A stretch of DNA of 64,000 nucleotides from Nocardia pseudobrasiliensis NBRC 108224 (GCF_001613105.1 NZ_BDBS01000047.1:1-64000); one strand, 5' to 3'; positions 42,476-52,586 are shown, numbered from the stretch's first letter. Translations and numbers: made by a program. The notes: generated from the sequence alone by a model not told the origin.

Positions 42476-44290
42476 GTGTCGGAGGCGCTGGTGGAACAAG
42501 TCTTTCAGGTCGACCTGCGCGGCATCGTCGACCTGCTCAGCCACCATCTCTACGGCAGCCCGCGGGTGTACGTGCGCGAGTTGTTGCAGAACGCGGTGGA
42601 CGCCGTCACCGCGCGCCGTGTCGCCGACACCCAGGCGCCCGCGCGGGTGTGGATCGAAACCCCCGAACGCACCGGTGACGGCAGTATCCGGGTGCACGAC
42701 AGCGGTATCGGGCTGACCGAACCGGAAGTACACACGCTGCTGGCCACCATCGGGCGCAGCGGCAAGCGCGACGATCTCGGCTTCGCCCGGCACGAATTCC
42801 TGGGTCAGTTCGGAATCGGGCTGCTGTCCTGTTTCCTCGTCGCCGACGAGGCGCGGGTCCTGACCCGCTCGGCGCGCGGCGGGCCCACGGTGGCGTGGAC
42901 CGGTTCGGCCGACGGCCGCTACCGGGTCGCCGTGGCCACCGAACAGCGCGCCGAACCGGGCACCACGGTGATCCTGCTGCCTCGACAGGGTATGGAGCAC
43001 TGGGTCACCGGCGATACGGTGACCGAATTGGCCACGCTGTTCGGCGGTATGCTGCCGCTCGAGGTCCTGGTGAACGGCCGCATCGTCACGCGGCCCGAAT
43101 TACCTTGGCGTGCTCGATATTCCACGCCCGAAACGCGGAGGGCCGCACTGTGGGGCTACGCCGAGGAGACCTTCGGTTTCACCCCCTTCGCGACCATCGA
43201 TCTGAGCTGCGCCGAATCGGGGGTCACCGGCGTCGCCTTCGTCCTGCCGCATGCCGCCAATCCGGCGGGCAAGGCCGGACATCGGGTCTACCTCAAGCGC
43301 ATGTTGGTCTCGGAGAGCGTCACCGGCCTGCTTCCGGACTGGGCGTTCTTCGTCCGCTGCGTCATCGACACCGGCGAACTGCGTCCGACCGCCAGCCGCG
43401 AGGCCCTCTACGAGGACGATCTGCTGGAGGCCACCCGCGAGGCGATCGGCGCCCAGATCCGCGACTGGCTGGTGGAACTGTCCACCACCGATCCGGCGGG
43501 GCTCGCGGAGTTCCTGGACGTCCATCAGCTGGGAGTGAAGGCGCTCGCCCTCTACGACGACGAGATGCTGCGGTTGGTGGACCGCTGGCTGCCGGTGGAG
43601 ACCAATGCCGGACGTCTGCCGCTGGCCGAATTCCGCCGCCGCTTCGGAACTTCGGTGCGCTACACGCCGTCGGTGGAGGAGTTCCGGCAGCTCTCGGCCG
43701 TATCCAGCGCACAGGGTCTGGGATTGGTGAACGGCGGCTATGCGTATATCACCGACATCCTCGAGCGGCTGCCCGCGCTCGATCCGGACATTCGCGTCGA
43801 GCGGCTCGATCCGAGTGAGCTGGCCACCCACTTCGATCTGGTGGATCCGGCCACCGAACTGGCGCTGCGCCCGTTCGTGAACACCGCCCAGCACGCCCTG
43901 GACCGGCTCGACTGCGAGGTCGTGCTGCGCACCTTCGAGCCGTCCTCGTTGGCGGCGCTGTATCTGCTCGATCGCGAGACCCAGCACCGAGCCGAACTGC
44001 GCAGTACCCGCGCGCTCGCCGACGACCTGTGGTCCGATGTGCTCGCGGCCTTCGACACCGCGACCGGACCCGACCGACCACAGTTGGTGCTCAATCAACG
44101 AAATCCGCTGGTGCGCAAGATATCCGGGATCGCCGAGGCGCGCCTGGCCACCATGGCGGTCGAGGCGCTCTATATCCAGGCGCTACTGCTCGGTCAGCAT
44201 CCGCTGCGACCGGTCGACACCGCCCTGCTGAACCGCTCCTTCGCCGGTCTGCTCGACTGGGCCGTGCACGACAGCCGAGGCACGTTCTGA
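42476..44290 (+). CDS. HSP90-family protein (HtpG-like, divergent)
   Basis: A 604-residue protein with an N-terminal GHKL ATPase domain: the catalytic Glu35 and Asn39 in RELLQNAVDA, the adenine-contact Asp75 in HDSGIGLTEPE, and the lid GxxGIGLLS segment in FLGQFGIGLLS. The middle domain carries RPTASREALYEDDLL with the catalytic-loop Arg. The C-terminal third is short and unlike HtpG. GTG was chosen at VSEALVEQ, with TAGAGT (42,450-42,455) as a possible -10. The stop overlaps the start of the TPR gene, so the two proteins are made together. Confidence 0.85.
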   Translation: MSEALVEQVFQVDLRGIVDLLSHHLYGSPRVYVRELLQNAVDAVTARRVADTQAPARVWIETPERTGDGSIRVHDSGIGLTEPEVHTLLATIGRSGKRDDLGFARHEFLGQFGIGLLSCFLVADEARVLTRSARGGPTVAWTGSADGRYRVAVATEQRAEPGTTVILLPRQGMEHWVTGDTVTELATLFGGMLPLEVLVNGRIVTRPELPWRARYSTPETRRAALWGYAEETFGFTPFATIDLSCAESGVTGVAFVLPHAANPAGKAGHRVYLKRMLVSESVTGLLPDWAFFVRCVIDTGELRPTASREALYEDDLLEATREAIGAQIRDWLVELSTTDPAGLAEFLDVHQLGVKALALYDDEMLRLVDRWLPVETNAGRLPLAEFRRRFGTSVRYTPSVEEFRQLSAVSSAQGLGLVNGGYAYITDILERLPALDPDIRVERLDPSELATHFDLVDPATELALRPFVNTAQHALDRLDCEVVLRTFEPSSLAALYLLDRETQHRAELRSTRALADDLWSDVLAAFDTATGPDRPQLVLNQRNPLVRKISGIAEARLATMAVEALYIQALLLGQHPLRPVDTALLNRSFAGLLDWAVHDSRGTF

Positions 44291-47091
44291 TGTCGCATTC
44301 CGAACATCATCTGTACCAATTACTCGGCCAGGCAGATCAACTCGAATACGGCGACAGCAAAGACGCACTGCTGGAACAGGTTCTGCGGCATGCCGAGGCG
44401 GGCGGGCACACCCGAATCGCCTTCGACACCCGGATGCGGCTGGTGCAGTCCTACACCCTCGGCATGCACCCGGCCAAACTCTTCGTCCCGTTCGCGCGCT
44501 GTCTGGCCGATTACGATCGCGATCCGGCGACCTATGAACCGTGGGTGACGCACACTCTGCGCTGGTACTTCAAATACGCGGTGAACGCGCTCACCGATTT
44601 TCCGGAGGTGCCCGCCGACAAGGCGCTGGCCGCACTGGATCAGATGGAGCGTCGCTACCGCGTGGAGGGACAGAGCCTGCACGCGGTCTACGCCGCCCGC
44701 CACCGCGTGGCCGCCCATATCGGCGACTACGCGGCCGCCGACCGGTGGTACGAGAAGTGGTGCACCACACCGCGAGACGAGAACTCCGACTGCGAGGGCT
44801 GCGATCCGTCCAGCAAGGCGGTCTATCTCGTCGAGCGCGGCCGCGACGCCGACGCCGACGCCCTGGCCACGCCGGTCCTGCAGGGTGAGCTGACCTGTCA
44901 CGAGCAGCCGCAGCACATCCTGTCCACCCTGCTGCTGGCGTATCTGCGCACCGGGCAGTTCGAACGGGCCCGCAGCGCACACCGCCGGGCCTATCGCGTG
45001 CTGCGCACCCGCCCGCAGAGCCTCGACGATATCGGCGCGCATCTGGAGTTCTGCGCCCTGTCGGGCAATCAGGCCCGCGGCCTCGAACTGCTCGACCGGC
45101 ATCTCGGCTGGCTGGATCGCGCGCCGAATCCCCTCGCCGCCATGCGTTTCGCCGCCGCGGCGGCGCTGCTGCTGCGCACCGTCGTCGCGGCGGGGCACGA
45201 GACGACGACCGTGCGCCGACCCGCGCACGGGGAACGCCCGGTCGCCGACGCGACGGTCTCGGCGTTGCGCGCGGAGCTGACCGGCGAGGCCCTCGCGATC
45301 GCCGCGCGCTTCGATCGACGCAATGGCACCAACCATCAGACCACGCTCGTGCGGGCCGTACTGGACCGCGAACCCCTCGTGGACCGGCTGCCGCTGTCAC
45401 CCGGCGCGCAGCTGCGCGCACTGCCAGCGGCCGCGTATCCCGCGGCGCGCGAACCGGAAACACCCGGGCGCACCGCCGCGGAGATCATCGAGCGCGCCGA
45501 ACACGCCCTGGGTCGCTACGACGAGGAGACCGCCGCGGCGCTGCTGCGGCGGTTGGATCCGACCGACGATCCGGCGCTCGCGGCGCGAACGACCGTCCTG
45601 CGCGCCCGGCTCGCGACCGATCCGGCCGATGCGGAGCGCGGCTTACGCCGTGCCGCGGCGGAATTCGCCGCGTTGGGCGATGAGAACCAACAGCAGGCCA
45701 ATCTGGGCCGACTCGGTGTCCTCCTGTGCGAGCGCGGTGCGATCGATGCGGGACTGACACTGCTGCGGACCGCGTACGACCATCTGACCCGGCATGGGAA
45801 CGATACCGAAAAGCTGCTTGGCACAACGCGGCTCGCGGCGGGCCTAGCCGTGGCCGACCATATCGACGAGGCGCTGCCGTTGCTCGCCGCCGCGGCTTAC
45901 CTCGCCGCCGCCTCCGGCGATCCCGTGGCCATCGGCGATGTCGCCGCAGAGCGGATGTCCCTGCCCGCCCGCGATTCCGACGAACGGGCCGAGGCCATCG
46001 CGGCGGCTCGGCGCGCGCTGTCGGCATTCCGGGAGGCCGACCTTCCCCTGCTGTGCATCGCCGCGGCCCAACGACTGTCCCGATTACAGTGGGAGAACGG
46101 CGATCCCGAGGCGGCCCTCGCGGCCGCGGACCAGGCGTTGGCCGCCCTGCCCCCGGACGCCCCGGACGACTATCGGTTCGCCGCGTACGGCCTGCGCGGC
46201 ACGCTGCTCAATCAAGCGGGCCGCGCGGCCGAGGCGATCGCCGATCTGCGCACCGCCATCGCCGCCGGACTGCGCCACGGCATCGCCGAAGTTCCCTTCC
46301 GCCAATGGGATCTGGCGGCCGCCTATCGCGCGACCGGACAGCTGCTCGATGCCACGGATCTGGCCGAGGACGCGGTGGACGGTCTGACCGCGATCGATCA
46401 GACCGAGGCGGCGCAGCACTGCCGCTATCTGCTCGCCGGTCTGCACCGCGATCTGCGCGAATACGAGCCGGCCCTCACCCTATTGGAGCAGATTGCCGAA
46501 TTCGCGAGGGACAGCGGGGATCTCGACGCCGAGGGCAGGGCGCTGACCGAGGCGGCCGCGGTGCTGGATCTCTTGGACCGCGACGACCTCGCCGCGCAGC
46601 GCCATCGGGAGGCCGGTGAGGTGTTCCGGCGGGCGGGTAATCTCGCGCGGCTCACCCGCTGTCGCACCAGCGAAGCGATGTCGTGGCGCTGGGCCGGTGA
46701 TTTCGACGCGGCGGCCGCGGCCCTGGCCGAGGCCGAACAGGCGCTGCGCGAACTCGCGGCCACCGATACCGAGCCGAATCTGCTGGCCTGGCATCGAGCC
46801 GAACTGAGCCACACCACATCCCGCGTGCTGTTCGGCAGCGGGCGCGCCGAGGAGGCCGAACCGCACGCCGCCGCCGCGGCCGCCGGATATCGCGAACTCG
46901 GCTACGCGGCCGATGCCGCGCGCGCCGAACTGGTGCACGGCCGGATCCTGTTGGAGCTGGGCCGTCCGGACCGGGCCGTCGCGGTCCTCGGCCGGGCGTT
47001 GGCCGAGGTCGAGGCGGACGACCCGGTGCATCCGGTGCTCACCGATGCCCTGGGCGCGGCCCGCGATCAGTGCACCGGGAAATCGAAGTAG
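44290..47091 (+). CDS. Large tetratricopeptide repeat protein, partner of HSP90
   Basis: A 933-residue all-helical protein with many TPR-like pairs through its length. Near residue 155-180 there is a conserved Cys motif, TTPRDENSDCEGCDPSSKAV, also seen in other large actinobacterial TPR proteins. Starts in the TGATG overlap with the HSP90 gene. TPR proteins are classic HSP90 co-chaperones in eukaryotes; here the coupling suggests a bacterial chaperone-scaffold pair. Client proteins and role are unknown. Confidence 0.8.
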   Translation: MSHSEHHLYQLLGQADQLEYGDSKDALLEQVLRHAEAGGHTRIAFDTRMRLVQSYTLGMHPAKLFVPFARCLADYDRDPATYEPWVTHTLRWYFKYAVNALTDFPEVPADKALAALDQMERRYRVEGQSLHAVYAARHRVAAHIGDYAAADRWYEKWCTTPRDENSDCEGCDPSSKAVYLVERGRDADADALATPVLQGELTCHEQPQHILSTLLLAYLRTGQFERARSAHRRAYRVLRTRPQSLDDIGAHLEFCALSGNQARGLELLDRHLGWLDRAPNPLAAMRFAAAAALLLRTVVAAGHETTTVRRPAHGERPVADATVSALRAELTGEALAIAARFDRRNGTNHQTTLVRAVLDREPLVDRLPLSPGAQLRALPAAAYPAAREPETPGRTAAEIIERAEHALGRYDEETAAALLRRLDPTDDPALAARTTVLRARLATDPADAERGLRRAAAEFAALGDENQQQANLGRLGVLLCERGAIDAGLTLLRTAYDHLTRHGNDTEKLLGTTRLAAGLAVADHIDEALPLLAAAAYLAAASGDPVAIGDVAAERMSLPARDSDERAEAIAAARRALSAFREADLPLLCIAAAQRLSRLQWENGDPEAALAAADQALAALPPDAPDDYRFAAYGLRGTLLNQAGRAAEAIADLRTAIAAGLRHGIAEVPFRQWDLAAAYRATGQLLDATDLAEDAVDGLTAIDQTEAAQHCRYLLAGLHRDLREYEPALTLLEQIAEFARDSGDLDAEGRALTEAAAVLDLLDRDDLAAQRHREAGEVFRRAGNLARLTRCRTSEAMSWRWAGDFDAAAAALAEAEQALRELAATDTEPNLLAWHRAELSHTTSRVLFGSGRAEEAEPHAAAAAAGYRELGYAADAARAELVHGRILLELGRPDRAVAVLGRALAEVEADDPVHPVLTDALGAARDQCTGKSK

Positions 47092-47843
47092 GTATCGGGG
47101 AACGGCTCGTCGCGCAGCGTGAAATGCCACCACTCCTCGGGCAGATTCTTGAATCCGTGATCGGCCATGGCATCGCTCAGCAGCGCGCGCAGACCCCGCT
47201 GCGCCCCGCCGATCGCCGGGTTGGCGGTATGCGCCGCCGGATCGAAACAGTCGAAACCCGTGCCGAAGTCGAGCGAATCGTCGTGAAATCGCTGCTCCGC
47301 GGGCAGGACACATTCGCGCAGCGCATCGCCGGGGTGATACTGCTCGGCCGTCGGCGCGGGCAGCGCGACGATGGTGAGATCCACCGTGCTGCCGCGGGTG
47401 TGGCCCGACTTCTCGGCAATGTACCCGTCGCGGAACAGATTCGACTTGTCGACGGTCGGGTAGAACTCCTGTTTCATCTTCATATCACCGAGATCGCGCG
47501 CCCAGGAGACGAATTGGTCGACCGCGCGCTGCGGCCGGTAGCAGTCGTAGGTCTTCAGGCTCAGATTCATCGGCCGCAGTTCGCGCTGCACCTCGGCCAG
47601 CGCCGCGGCGGCCTGCTTGGTCAGCAGGCATTTGGGGGCCTCGTAGCCGTTGATCCGGGAGCCGATGAAGTTGTGCTCGCCGAAATAGCGGGCATCCACC
47701 AGAATCGACGGATCGGCCTCGGTGACCGAGACGAAATCCGCCTCGCTCGGCCGCGGTTTCGCCGGATCGGCGCAGCCTCCGCCCAGTCCCACCACGCATA
47801 TCAGCGTCAGCGACCCCACCCAGCGCGGTAACGACCTGCGCAT
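47067..47843 (-). CDS. D-alanyl-D-alanine dipeptidase, VanX-like lipoprotein
   Basis: A 258-residue M15 metallopeptidase: the zinc-binding segment SGHTRGSTVDLTIV (His and Asp) and EEWWHF (Glu and second His) are present, with YDCYRPQRAVDQFVSWA before them. A signal peptide ends in LGGGC, a lipobox, so it acts at the outer face of the membrane. It probably trims D-Ala-D-Ala from peptidoglycan precursors. The 3' end overlaps the convergent TPR gene by 25 nt. No van ligase or regulator is near, so it is not an obvious resistance cluster. Confidence 0.85.
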   Translation of the reverse strand: MRRSLPRWVGSLTLICVVGLGGGCADPAKPRPSEADFVSVTEADPSILVDARYFGEHNFIGSRINGYEAPKCLLTKQAAAALAEVQRELRPMNLSLKTYDCYRPQRAVDQFVSWARDLGDMKMKQEFYPTVDKSNLFRDGYIAEKSGHTRGSTVDLTIVALPAPTAEQYHPGDALRECVLPAEQRFHDDSLDFGTGFDCFDPAAHTANPAIGGAQRGLRALLSDAMADHGFKNLPEEWWHFTLRDEPFPDTYFDFPVH

Positions 47844-47857
47844 GACTCTCCTCTCCC

Positions 47858-49075
47858 TCAGCACCGCCCGCGAAAGGTGCGGCGGAGATCGTCGACCCAC
47901 AGGTCGGGAATCTCCCAGGGGATGAAATGTCCACCCCGGTCGTGCGCGGTGACGTTGACCAGGTTGTACCAGTCCCCGCGCGGACTCGCCCGGAAATGCT
48001 CGACGCGTTCGTCGGTTCGGACGCCGGGTGGATTCTCGTAACCCACCAGGGTGAGGCCGGTGGGCGCCTCCACCTGCGGATGCCGGTCGTGGCTCGGGGT
48101 CCAGGGGTAGCGATTGTTGTTGGCGTAGGTACGAATCGAGCTGGGCAGGGTGCCGGTGGCCCAGAAGATCGTTGCGTGGGTGAGGATTTCGTCGCGTCCG
48201 AAGACGGTGTCGACATCGCCGTCGCACCACGCCGCCCAGCGCTCCAGGATCCAGGCCAGCATGCCGACCGGTGAATCGGCCAGGCCGTGGCCGAGGGTGC
48301 TGGGCGCGAGCATATGGGCGGCGAGATGGACCGCGAAGCGTTTCTCCAAGGCCACCAGGCGCTTTCGCACCTCGTCGGACCAGTCGTCCGGAATCGGATG
48401 GCCGCCGCTGAGATCCCAGGCCCGGTCGCCGTTGAACAGGGTGAGCATCTGCCCGGAGCCGATGTGAATCCCGTACAGCTCCTCGGCATAACGGTGTCCG
48501 AGCTGCCCGGTGACCAGCGCGCCGACATCGCAGCCCGCAGCGGCGTAGCGGTCGTGGCCGAGGATTTCGGTCATCAGCGTGTGCCAGAGTTCGGCGATCT
48601 TCCAGAAGTTCATATCCGGCCGCTTCGGCAGCGGGCCGGAGAAGCCGAAACCGGGCAGCGACGGCACGATCACCTCGAACGACTCGGCCGGATCGCCGCC
48701 GTACGCGCCCGGATCGGCCAGCGGGTCGATCACCTTCGACCAGTGCCAGAACGTCCACGGCCAGCCGTGGCTCAGAATCAGCGGCGTCGGATTCGGACCG
48801 ACCCCGGGCCTACGCAGGAAATGCACCGGCGCTCCGTCGATTTCGACGCGGTAGTGCTCGTAGCGGTTCATGGCCGCCTCCGCCCGCCGCCAGTCGTAGC
48901 CGCTGTGCCAGTAGCGCACGAGTTCGCGCAGGTAATCGCCGGGCACGCCGTAGGACCAGTCCGCATTGTCGACATCGTCGAACCATCGGGTCCGCGCGAG
49001 CCGTTCGCGCAGATCGGTGAGGATCTCGTCGGGGACGTGGATGGGATCGGGGCGCAACGGAAACTCGCGGGTCAC
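47858..49075 (-). CDS. Epoxide hydrolase (EHN/alpha-beta hydrolase)
   Basis: A 405-residue epoxide hydrolase of the juvenile-hormone type. The N-terminal EHN domain (PDEILTDLRERLARTRW) is followed by the oxyanion motif SHGWPWTFWHWSKVI, the nucleophile Asp in AAGCDVGALVTGQLG, and the His in HDRGGHFIPWE. It opens epoxides of lipids or xenobiotics. The gene is divergent from a TetR regulator, whose 82-nt intergenic region has the inverted repeat TTAC-N6-GTAA near 49,120. Confidence 0.85.
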   Translation of the reverse strand: MTREFPLRPDPIHVPDEILTDLRERLARTRWFDDVDNADWSYGVPGDYLRELVRYWHSGYDWRRAEAAMNRYEHYRVEIDGAPVHFLRRPGVGPNPTPLILSHGWPWTFWHWSKVIDPLADPGAYGGDPAESFEVIVPSLPGFGFSGPLPKRPDMNFWKIAELWHTLMTEILGHDRYAAAGCDVGALVTGQLGHRYAEELYGIHIGSGQMLTLFNGDRAWDLSGGHPIPDDWSDEVRKRLVALEKRFAVHLAAHMLAPSTLGHGLADSPVGMLAWILERWAAWCDGDVDTVFGRDEILTHATIFWATGTLPSSIRTYANNNRYPWTPSHDRHPQVEAPTGLTLVGYENPPGVRTDERVEHFRASPRGDWYNLVNVTAHDRGGHFIPWEIPDLWVDDLRRTFRGRC

Positions 49076-49157
49076 GACTCCAACCTATAAGCGAGCGCTG
49101 TCATCCATACGTCTAAATCAATTACCCATTTGTAAAGTAGCGTGTTAGCGTGACGCC

Positions 49158-49778
49158 GTGCCCGCACATCGCACCCCCGAACCCGATGCGCGCGTTCGCG
49201 ATGCCGAACGCACCCGGCGCTGCCTGTTGGAGGCGGCCTTCGACGAGTTCTCCGCGCGTGGATTCGCCGGGGCCCGAGTCGGCGATATCGCCGCCCGGGC
49301 GGGGGTGAACAAGCAGCTGATCACGTACTACTTCGGCGGTAAGGCCGGGCTCTACCGGGCGCTGCAACAGCAGTGGCTCGACCGTGAAGCCGATTTCGCT
49401 GATCCGGATCTGCCGCTCGGCGAGGTGGCCACCCGCTATCTGCACGACGCCCTGACCGATCCGCGCGGTATCCGGCTGGCGGTCTGGCGGTCGCTGTCCG
49501 AGGAGACTCCGGTGGCCCCGTCGACCGGCACGGCCGACCTGGCCGATGCCGAAAGACGCCGCACACGTGGCGAAATCGCCGACGATCTGGATTCCGCCGC
49601 GGTCCGCCTGGCCGTGATGGGCATGGTCGTGGCGCCGGTGCTGCTGCCGGATGCCGCGCGCGAGCTGTTCGGCGTCGATCCGGGCACACCCGAATTCGAG
49701 CGGCGCTACGCGGATCAGTTGCGGCGCATCATCGCTCGCTTCGCACAACCCAGAACCGAAGAAGGAGAAGCCCAGTGA
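49158..49778 (+). CDS. TetR-family regulator
   Basis: A 206-residue regulator with the HTH GARVGDIAARAGVNKQLITY at about 40-60, then YFGGKAGLYRALQQQW. The C-terminal ligand domain is of the TetR_C type. It overlaps the following SDR gene by 4 nt (GTGA) and faces the epoxide hydrolase gene, so it probably controls both. Confidence 0.85.
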   Translation: MPAHRTPEPDARVRDAERTRRCLLEAAFDEFSARGFAGARVGDIAARAGVNKQLITYYFGGKAGLYRALQQQWLDREADFADPDLPLGEVATRYLHDALTDPRGIRLAVWRSLSEETPVAPSTGTADLADAERRRTRGEIADDLDSAAVRLAVMGMVVAPVLLPDAARELFGVDPGTPEFERRYADQLRRIIARFAQPRTEEGEAQ

Positions 49779-50578
49779 CATATCTGGTCACCGGCGCCCG
49801 CGGCACTGTCGGCCGCACCGTCATCGATCGACTGCTCGCCGCCGGAATTCCGGTGCGGGCCACCAGTTCCCGTCCGCAGGAGACCGACCTACCCGCGGAC
49901 GTGGAGGTGGTCGGACTGGATCCGGCCGACCCGGCCACCTACGCGGCCGCCTTCGACGGCGTGGACCGCGTGTTCATGTACGCCGCCGACGCGGGCGTCG
50001 ACGAATTCCTCACCGCCGCACAGGGTGCGCGGGTGGAGCACATCGTGCTGCTGTCCTCGCTGGCGGCGCAGACCCCCGACAATTTCATCGGCAACCGACA
50101 TGTGGCGGTGGAGCGTCCACTGCTGGCTTCGGGCCTGCCCGCGACCATTCTGCGTCCGGGGGCCTTCGCCACCAACGCGAATATGTGGCGCGATTCGATC
50201 CGCACCGAACGCGTTGTGCGCCTGCCCTTCCCCGATGTGCAGCAGAGTCCGATCCACGAGGCCGACCTCGCCGATGCCGCCGTCGCCGCGCTCACCACGC
50301 CCGGACACGCGGGCAAGGTCTACCCGCTCACCGGCCCCCAGTCGCTGTCGTTTCGGCAGATGGTCGACCTGCTGGCCGATGCGCTGGGCGAGCCGATCCG
50401 GATCGAGCGGATCAGCTTCGAACAGGCCGCCGAATTCGTCTACCGCCCGGTGCTCGAGCTGTGGTCACGACTGGGCGACGAGCCCGCGCAGGTCGGGCCG
50501 ACCCTCGAATCGGTCACCGGCGAATCCGGTCGCACATTTTCCCGGTGGGCAGCCGACCACGCGGACGATTTCCGGTAA
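49775..50578 (+). CDS. NmrA/atypical SDR-family NAD(P)-binding protein
   Basis: A 267-residue protein with the NAD(P) motif VTGARGTVGRTVIDRLL and no Tyr-x-x-x-Lys pair at the usual place, as in NmrA-like quinone reductases or sensors. LRPGAFATNANMWRDSI and SFRQMVDLLADALGEPI are typical of this group. Coupled to the TetR gene. Confidence 0.83.
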   Translation: MTYLVTGARGTVGRTVIDRLLAAGIPVRATSSRPQETDLPADVEVVGLDPADPATYAAAFDGVDRVFMYAADAGVDEFLTAAQGARVEHIVLLSSLAAQTPDNFIGNRHVAVERPLLASGLPATILRPGAFATNANMWRDSIRTERVVRLPFPDVQQSPIHEADLADAAVAALTTPGHAGKVYPLTGPQSLSFRQMVDLLADALGEPIRIERISFEQAAEFVYRPVLELWSRLGDEPAQVGPTLESVTGESGRTFSRWAADHADDFR

Positions 50579-50663
50579 CACCTATTGAAATCCGGCCCGT
50601 CCGGGAGTTCGATCCATACATGCCGCCGAAATCGGGCGGATGATCGGTTCGAAAGGCGAACGG

Positions 50664-51149
50664 ATGGATCGGGCCACCTTCGAGGACTACCTCGCCCGCC
50701 ACAATGCCGGGGATTACCGGTCCATGGCCGAACGCTACTTTCACCCCGAGATAGTCATCGAAGTGGCCGGTCATCCGGTCGTCCACGGGCGCGACGCGGC
50801 GCTGCGCCGGCTCGACGCGGTCGTGCGGGATGTGACCTCGACACTGTTCGCCTACGATCTCGAGCTCGACCCGGGCGGCCTCGAGGTCTGGGTGGATCTC
50901 TACGAATGGGCCGAATGCCGCCACGACGGAAGTTCACTGTTCGGCGTGCCGATGCGCGCCGGACAGATCCGGCTGGTGCCGCTGCGCGCACACTTCATTC
51001 TGCGCGGCCTGCGATTCGGCTGCATTCTCGTCGAATCCGCCGACCAGCCGATCGAAATCGACGATCGGTTCGGGCTCAGCACGAATCGCGGATCCGATCG
51101 CGCCCGCTGGATCGAGCAGTACCGGCACGGAAAACGGGCCCACTACTAG
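50664..51149 (+). CDS. SnoaL/NTF2-like protein
   Basis: A 161-residue cone-shaped NTF2-like domain: FEDYLARHNAGDYRSMAERY then FHPEIVIEVAGHPVVHGRDA. Such proteins are small isomerases, cyclases or ligand-binding proteins. AAAGG precedes the ATG. No strong partner; it ends 3 nt before the convergent phospholipase gene. Confidence 0.72.
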   Translation: MDRATFEDYLARHNAGDYRSMAERYFHPEIVIEVAGHPVVHGRDAALRRLDAVVRDVTSTLFAYDLELDPGGLEVWVDLYEWAECRHDGSSLFGVPMRAGQIRLVPLRAHFILRGLRFGCILVESADQPIEIDDRFGLSTNRGSDRARWIEQYRHGKRAHY

Positions 51150-51152
51150 GAG

Positions 51153-52586
51153 TCAGCGCGGCCCGGTATGCGGTTTGGTCCCCGGTTCCTGCACGGGTTC
51201 GGTCTGCGGCGCGGCCGGGACGACCGGTTTGGGCAATTTGTCGGTGGCATTCGCTCGGGTCACCTCGGCGTCCACGCCCGGAAACGAGACCGGCGTGGTG
51301 GCGGGCGGCTGATTCAGGCGCAGCGCGGAGGTCAGATCACCGAATGTGTCGCGCCGCCACGCGGAGATATTGGGTTCGCGAACGCCGGTGAACCACTCCA
51401 GGAATCGCAGGCACGAGGTGTGGTCGAAACGTTCGGTGGCCACCCAGCCGCCCGCGGTCCACGGCGACACGATGATGGTCGGCACCCGATATCCGCCGCC
51501 GATCGGATCGCCCTGGACGAACTCATCGGGCTCACCGGCGCGCGGCAGCGGCGGCACGACGTGATCGAACAGGCCGTCGTTCTCGTCGTAGGTGAGGATG
51601 AAAACCGTTTTGGCCCACAGTTCTCGATTGGCGGCCAGGGCATTGATCCGGTCGGCGATGTATTTCGCGCCGTCGGCGGGCCGATAGTCGGGATGTTCGC
51701 AGGCGGCGGCATTGGGCAGGACCCACGACACCGCGGGCAGCGTTCCGGCGCGCGCGTCACGTTCGAATTGTCCGATCGGCGAGGTATCGATGCCCCTGCG
51801 CCGCAGCGGTGAATCCGCGGGCGCCTGCTGGTAATTGCGAAACAGCTCGAACATGTTCAAGCCGTAGTCGTCGATCTCGTTGTAGACCTTCCAGCTGATC
51901 CCGGCCTGTTCGAGCCGTTCGGCATAGGTGGTCCAGCCGTAACCGCCGGGCGCGCGGACATTGCTGATGATCGGGCCGCCGCCCGTGCCGCCCGGATCTA
52001 TCGTCCCGGTCATCCACATCATGCGATTGGGCCAGGTCGGTCCGAGCACCGAGCAGTGGTAGGCGTCGCATACGGTGAACGCGTCGGCGAGCGCGAAGTG
52101 GAACGGGATATCGGCGCGTTCGTAATAGCCCATGACGTAGGGCCCGTTCTTGCCGTCGGCCTTGCGATGCGCGGGCAGCCAGCGATCCATCGCGCCGCCG
52201 TTGAGCGCCTGATGCTGGACGGCCCAGGCGTGTGAGGTGGACGGGATCTTCTGCACGCTGTTGCGGTAGGTGTCCAGGTGGAACGGCAGCGTATAGCCGT
52301 CGGGATTCTGCGCATCGGGCTGTTGGAACACCGAGGTCCCATCGGGAAAGCGCAGGGCATCCGGATCGGCGAAACCCCGTACGCCCGGCATGGTCCCGAA
52401 ATAGTGGTCGAACGAGCGATTCTCCTGCATCAGCAGCACCACATGTTCGATCGGTTTCGGCGCCACCGGATCGGCCAGCACCTGGCGCACATTCGGCGGC
52501 ATCGCCGCGAACGCGGCGGCCAGCGCCGCACCCCCGAGAAATCGCCGCCGCGTCAAACCCCGTGCGGTCGTGTCCGATTCGCTCAC
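51153..52586 (-). CDS. Tat-exported phospholipase C/phosphoesterase-family protein
   Basis: A 477-residue alkaline-phosphatase-superfamily enzyme. The N-terminus LTRRRFLGGAALAAAFAAM is a twin-arginine signal. VVLLMQENRSFDHYFGTMPG carries the metal ligand Glu-Asn and the following motifs DENDGLFDHVVPP and ERFDHTSCLRFLEWF supply Asp/His ligands, as in mycobacterial PlcA-D. The extra C-terminal domains of the larger PLCs are absent and a Pro-rich tail follows. GTG at VSESDTT was chosen because AAGGGA precedes it; a GTG 15 nt upstream is also possible. Confidence 0.85.
   Translation of the reverse strand: MSESDTTARGLTRRRFLGGAALAAAFAAMPPNVRQVLADPVAPKPIEHVVLLMQENRSFDHYFGTMPGVRGFADPDALRFPDGTSVFQQPDAQNPDGYTLPFHLDTYRNSVQKIPSTSHAWAVQHQALNGGAMDRWLPAHRKADGKNGPYVMGYYERADIPFHFALADAFTVCDAYHCSVLGPTWPNRMMWMTGTIDPGGTGGGPIISNVRAPGGYGWTTYAERLEQAGISWKVYNEIDDYGLNMFELFRNYQQAPADSPLRRRGIDTSPIGQFERDARAGTLPAVSWVLPNAAACEHPDYRPADGAKYIADRINALAANRELWAKTVFILTYDENDGLFDHVVPPLPRAGEPDEFVQGDPIGGGYRVPTIIVSPWTAGGWVATERFDHTSCLRFLEWFTGVREPNISAWRRDTFGDLTSALRLNQPPATTPVSFPGVDAEVTRANATDKLPKPVVPAAPQTEPVQEPGTKPHTGPR

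Noticed and set aside
44029..44289. Longer start for the TPR gene inside the HSP90 gene
   Set aside because: The upstream part is an out-of-frame shadow of HSP90; the TGATG overlap at 44,290 gives the normal start.
47067..47843. Vancomycin resistance locus
   Set aside because: A lone VanX-like lipoprotein without VanH, VanA or VanRS.
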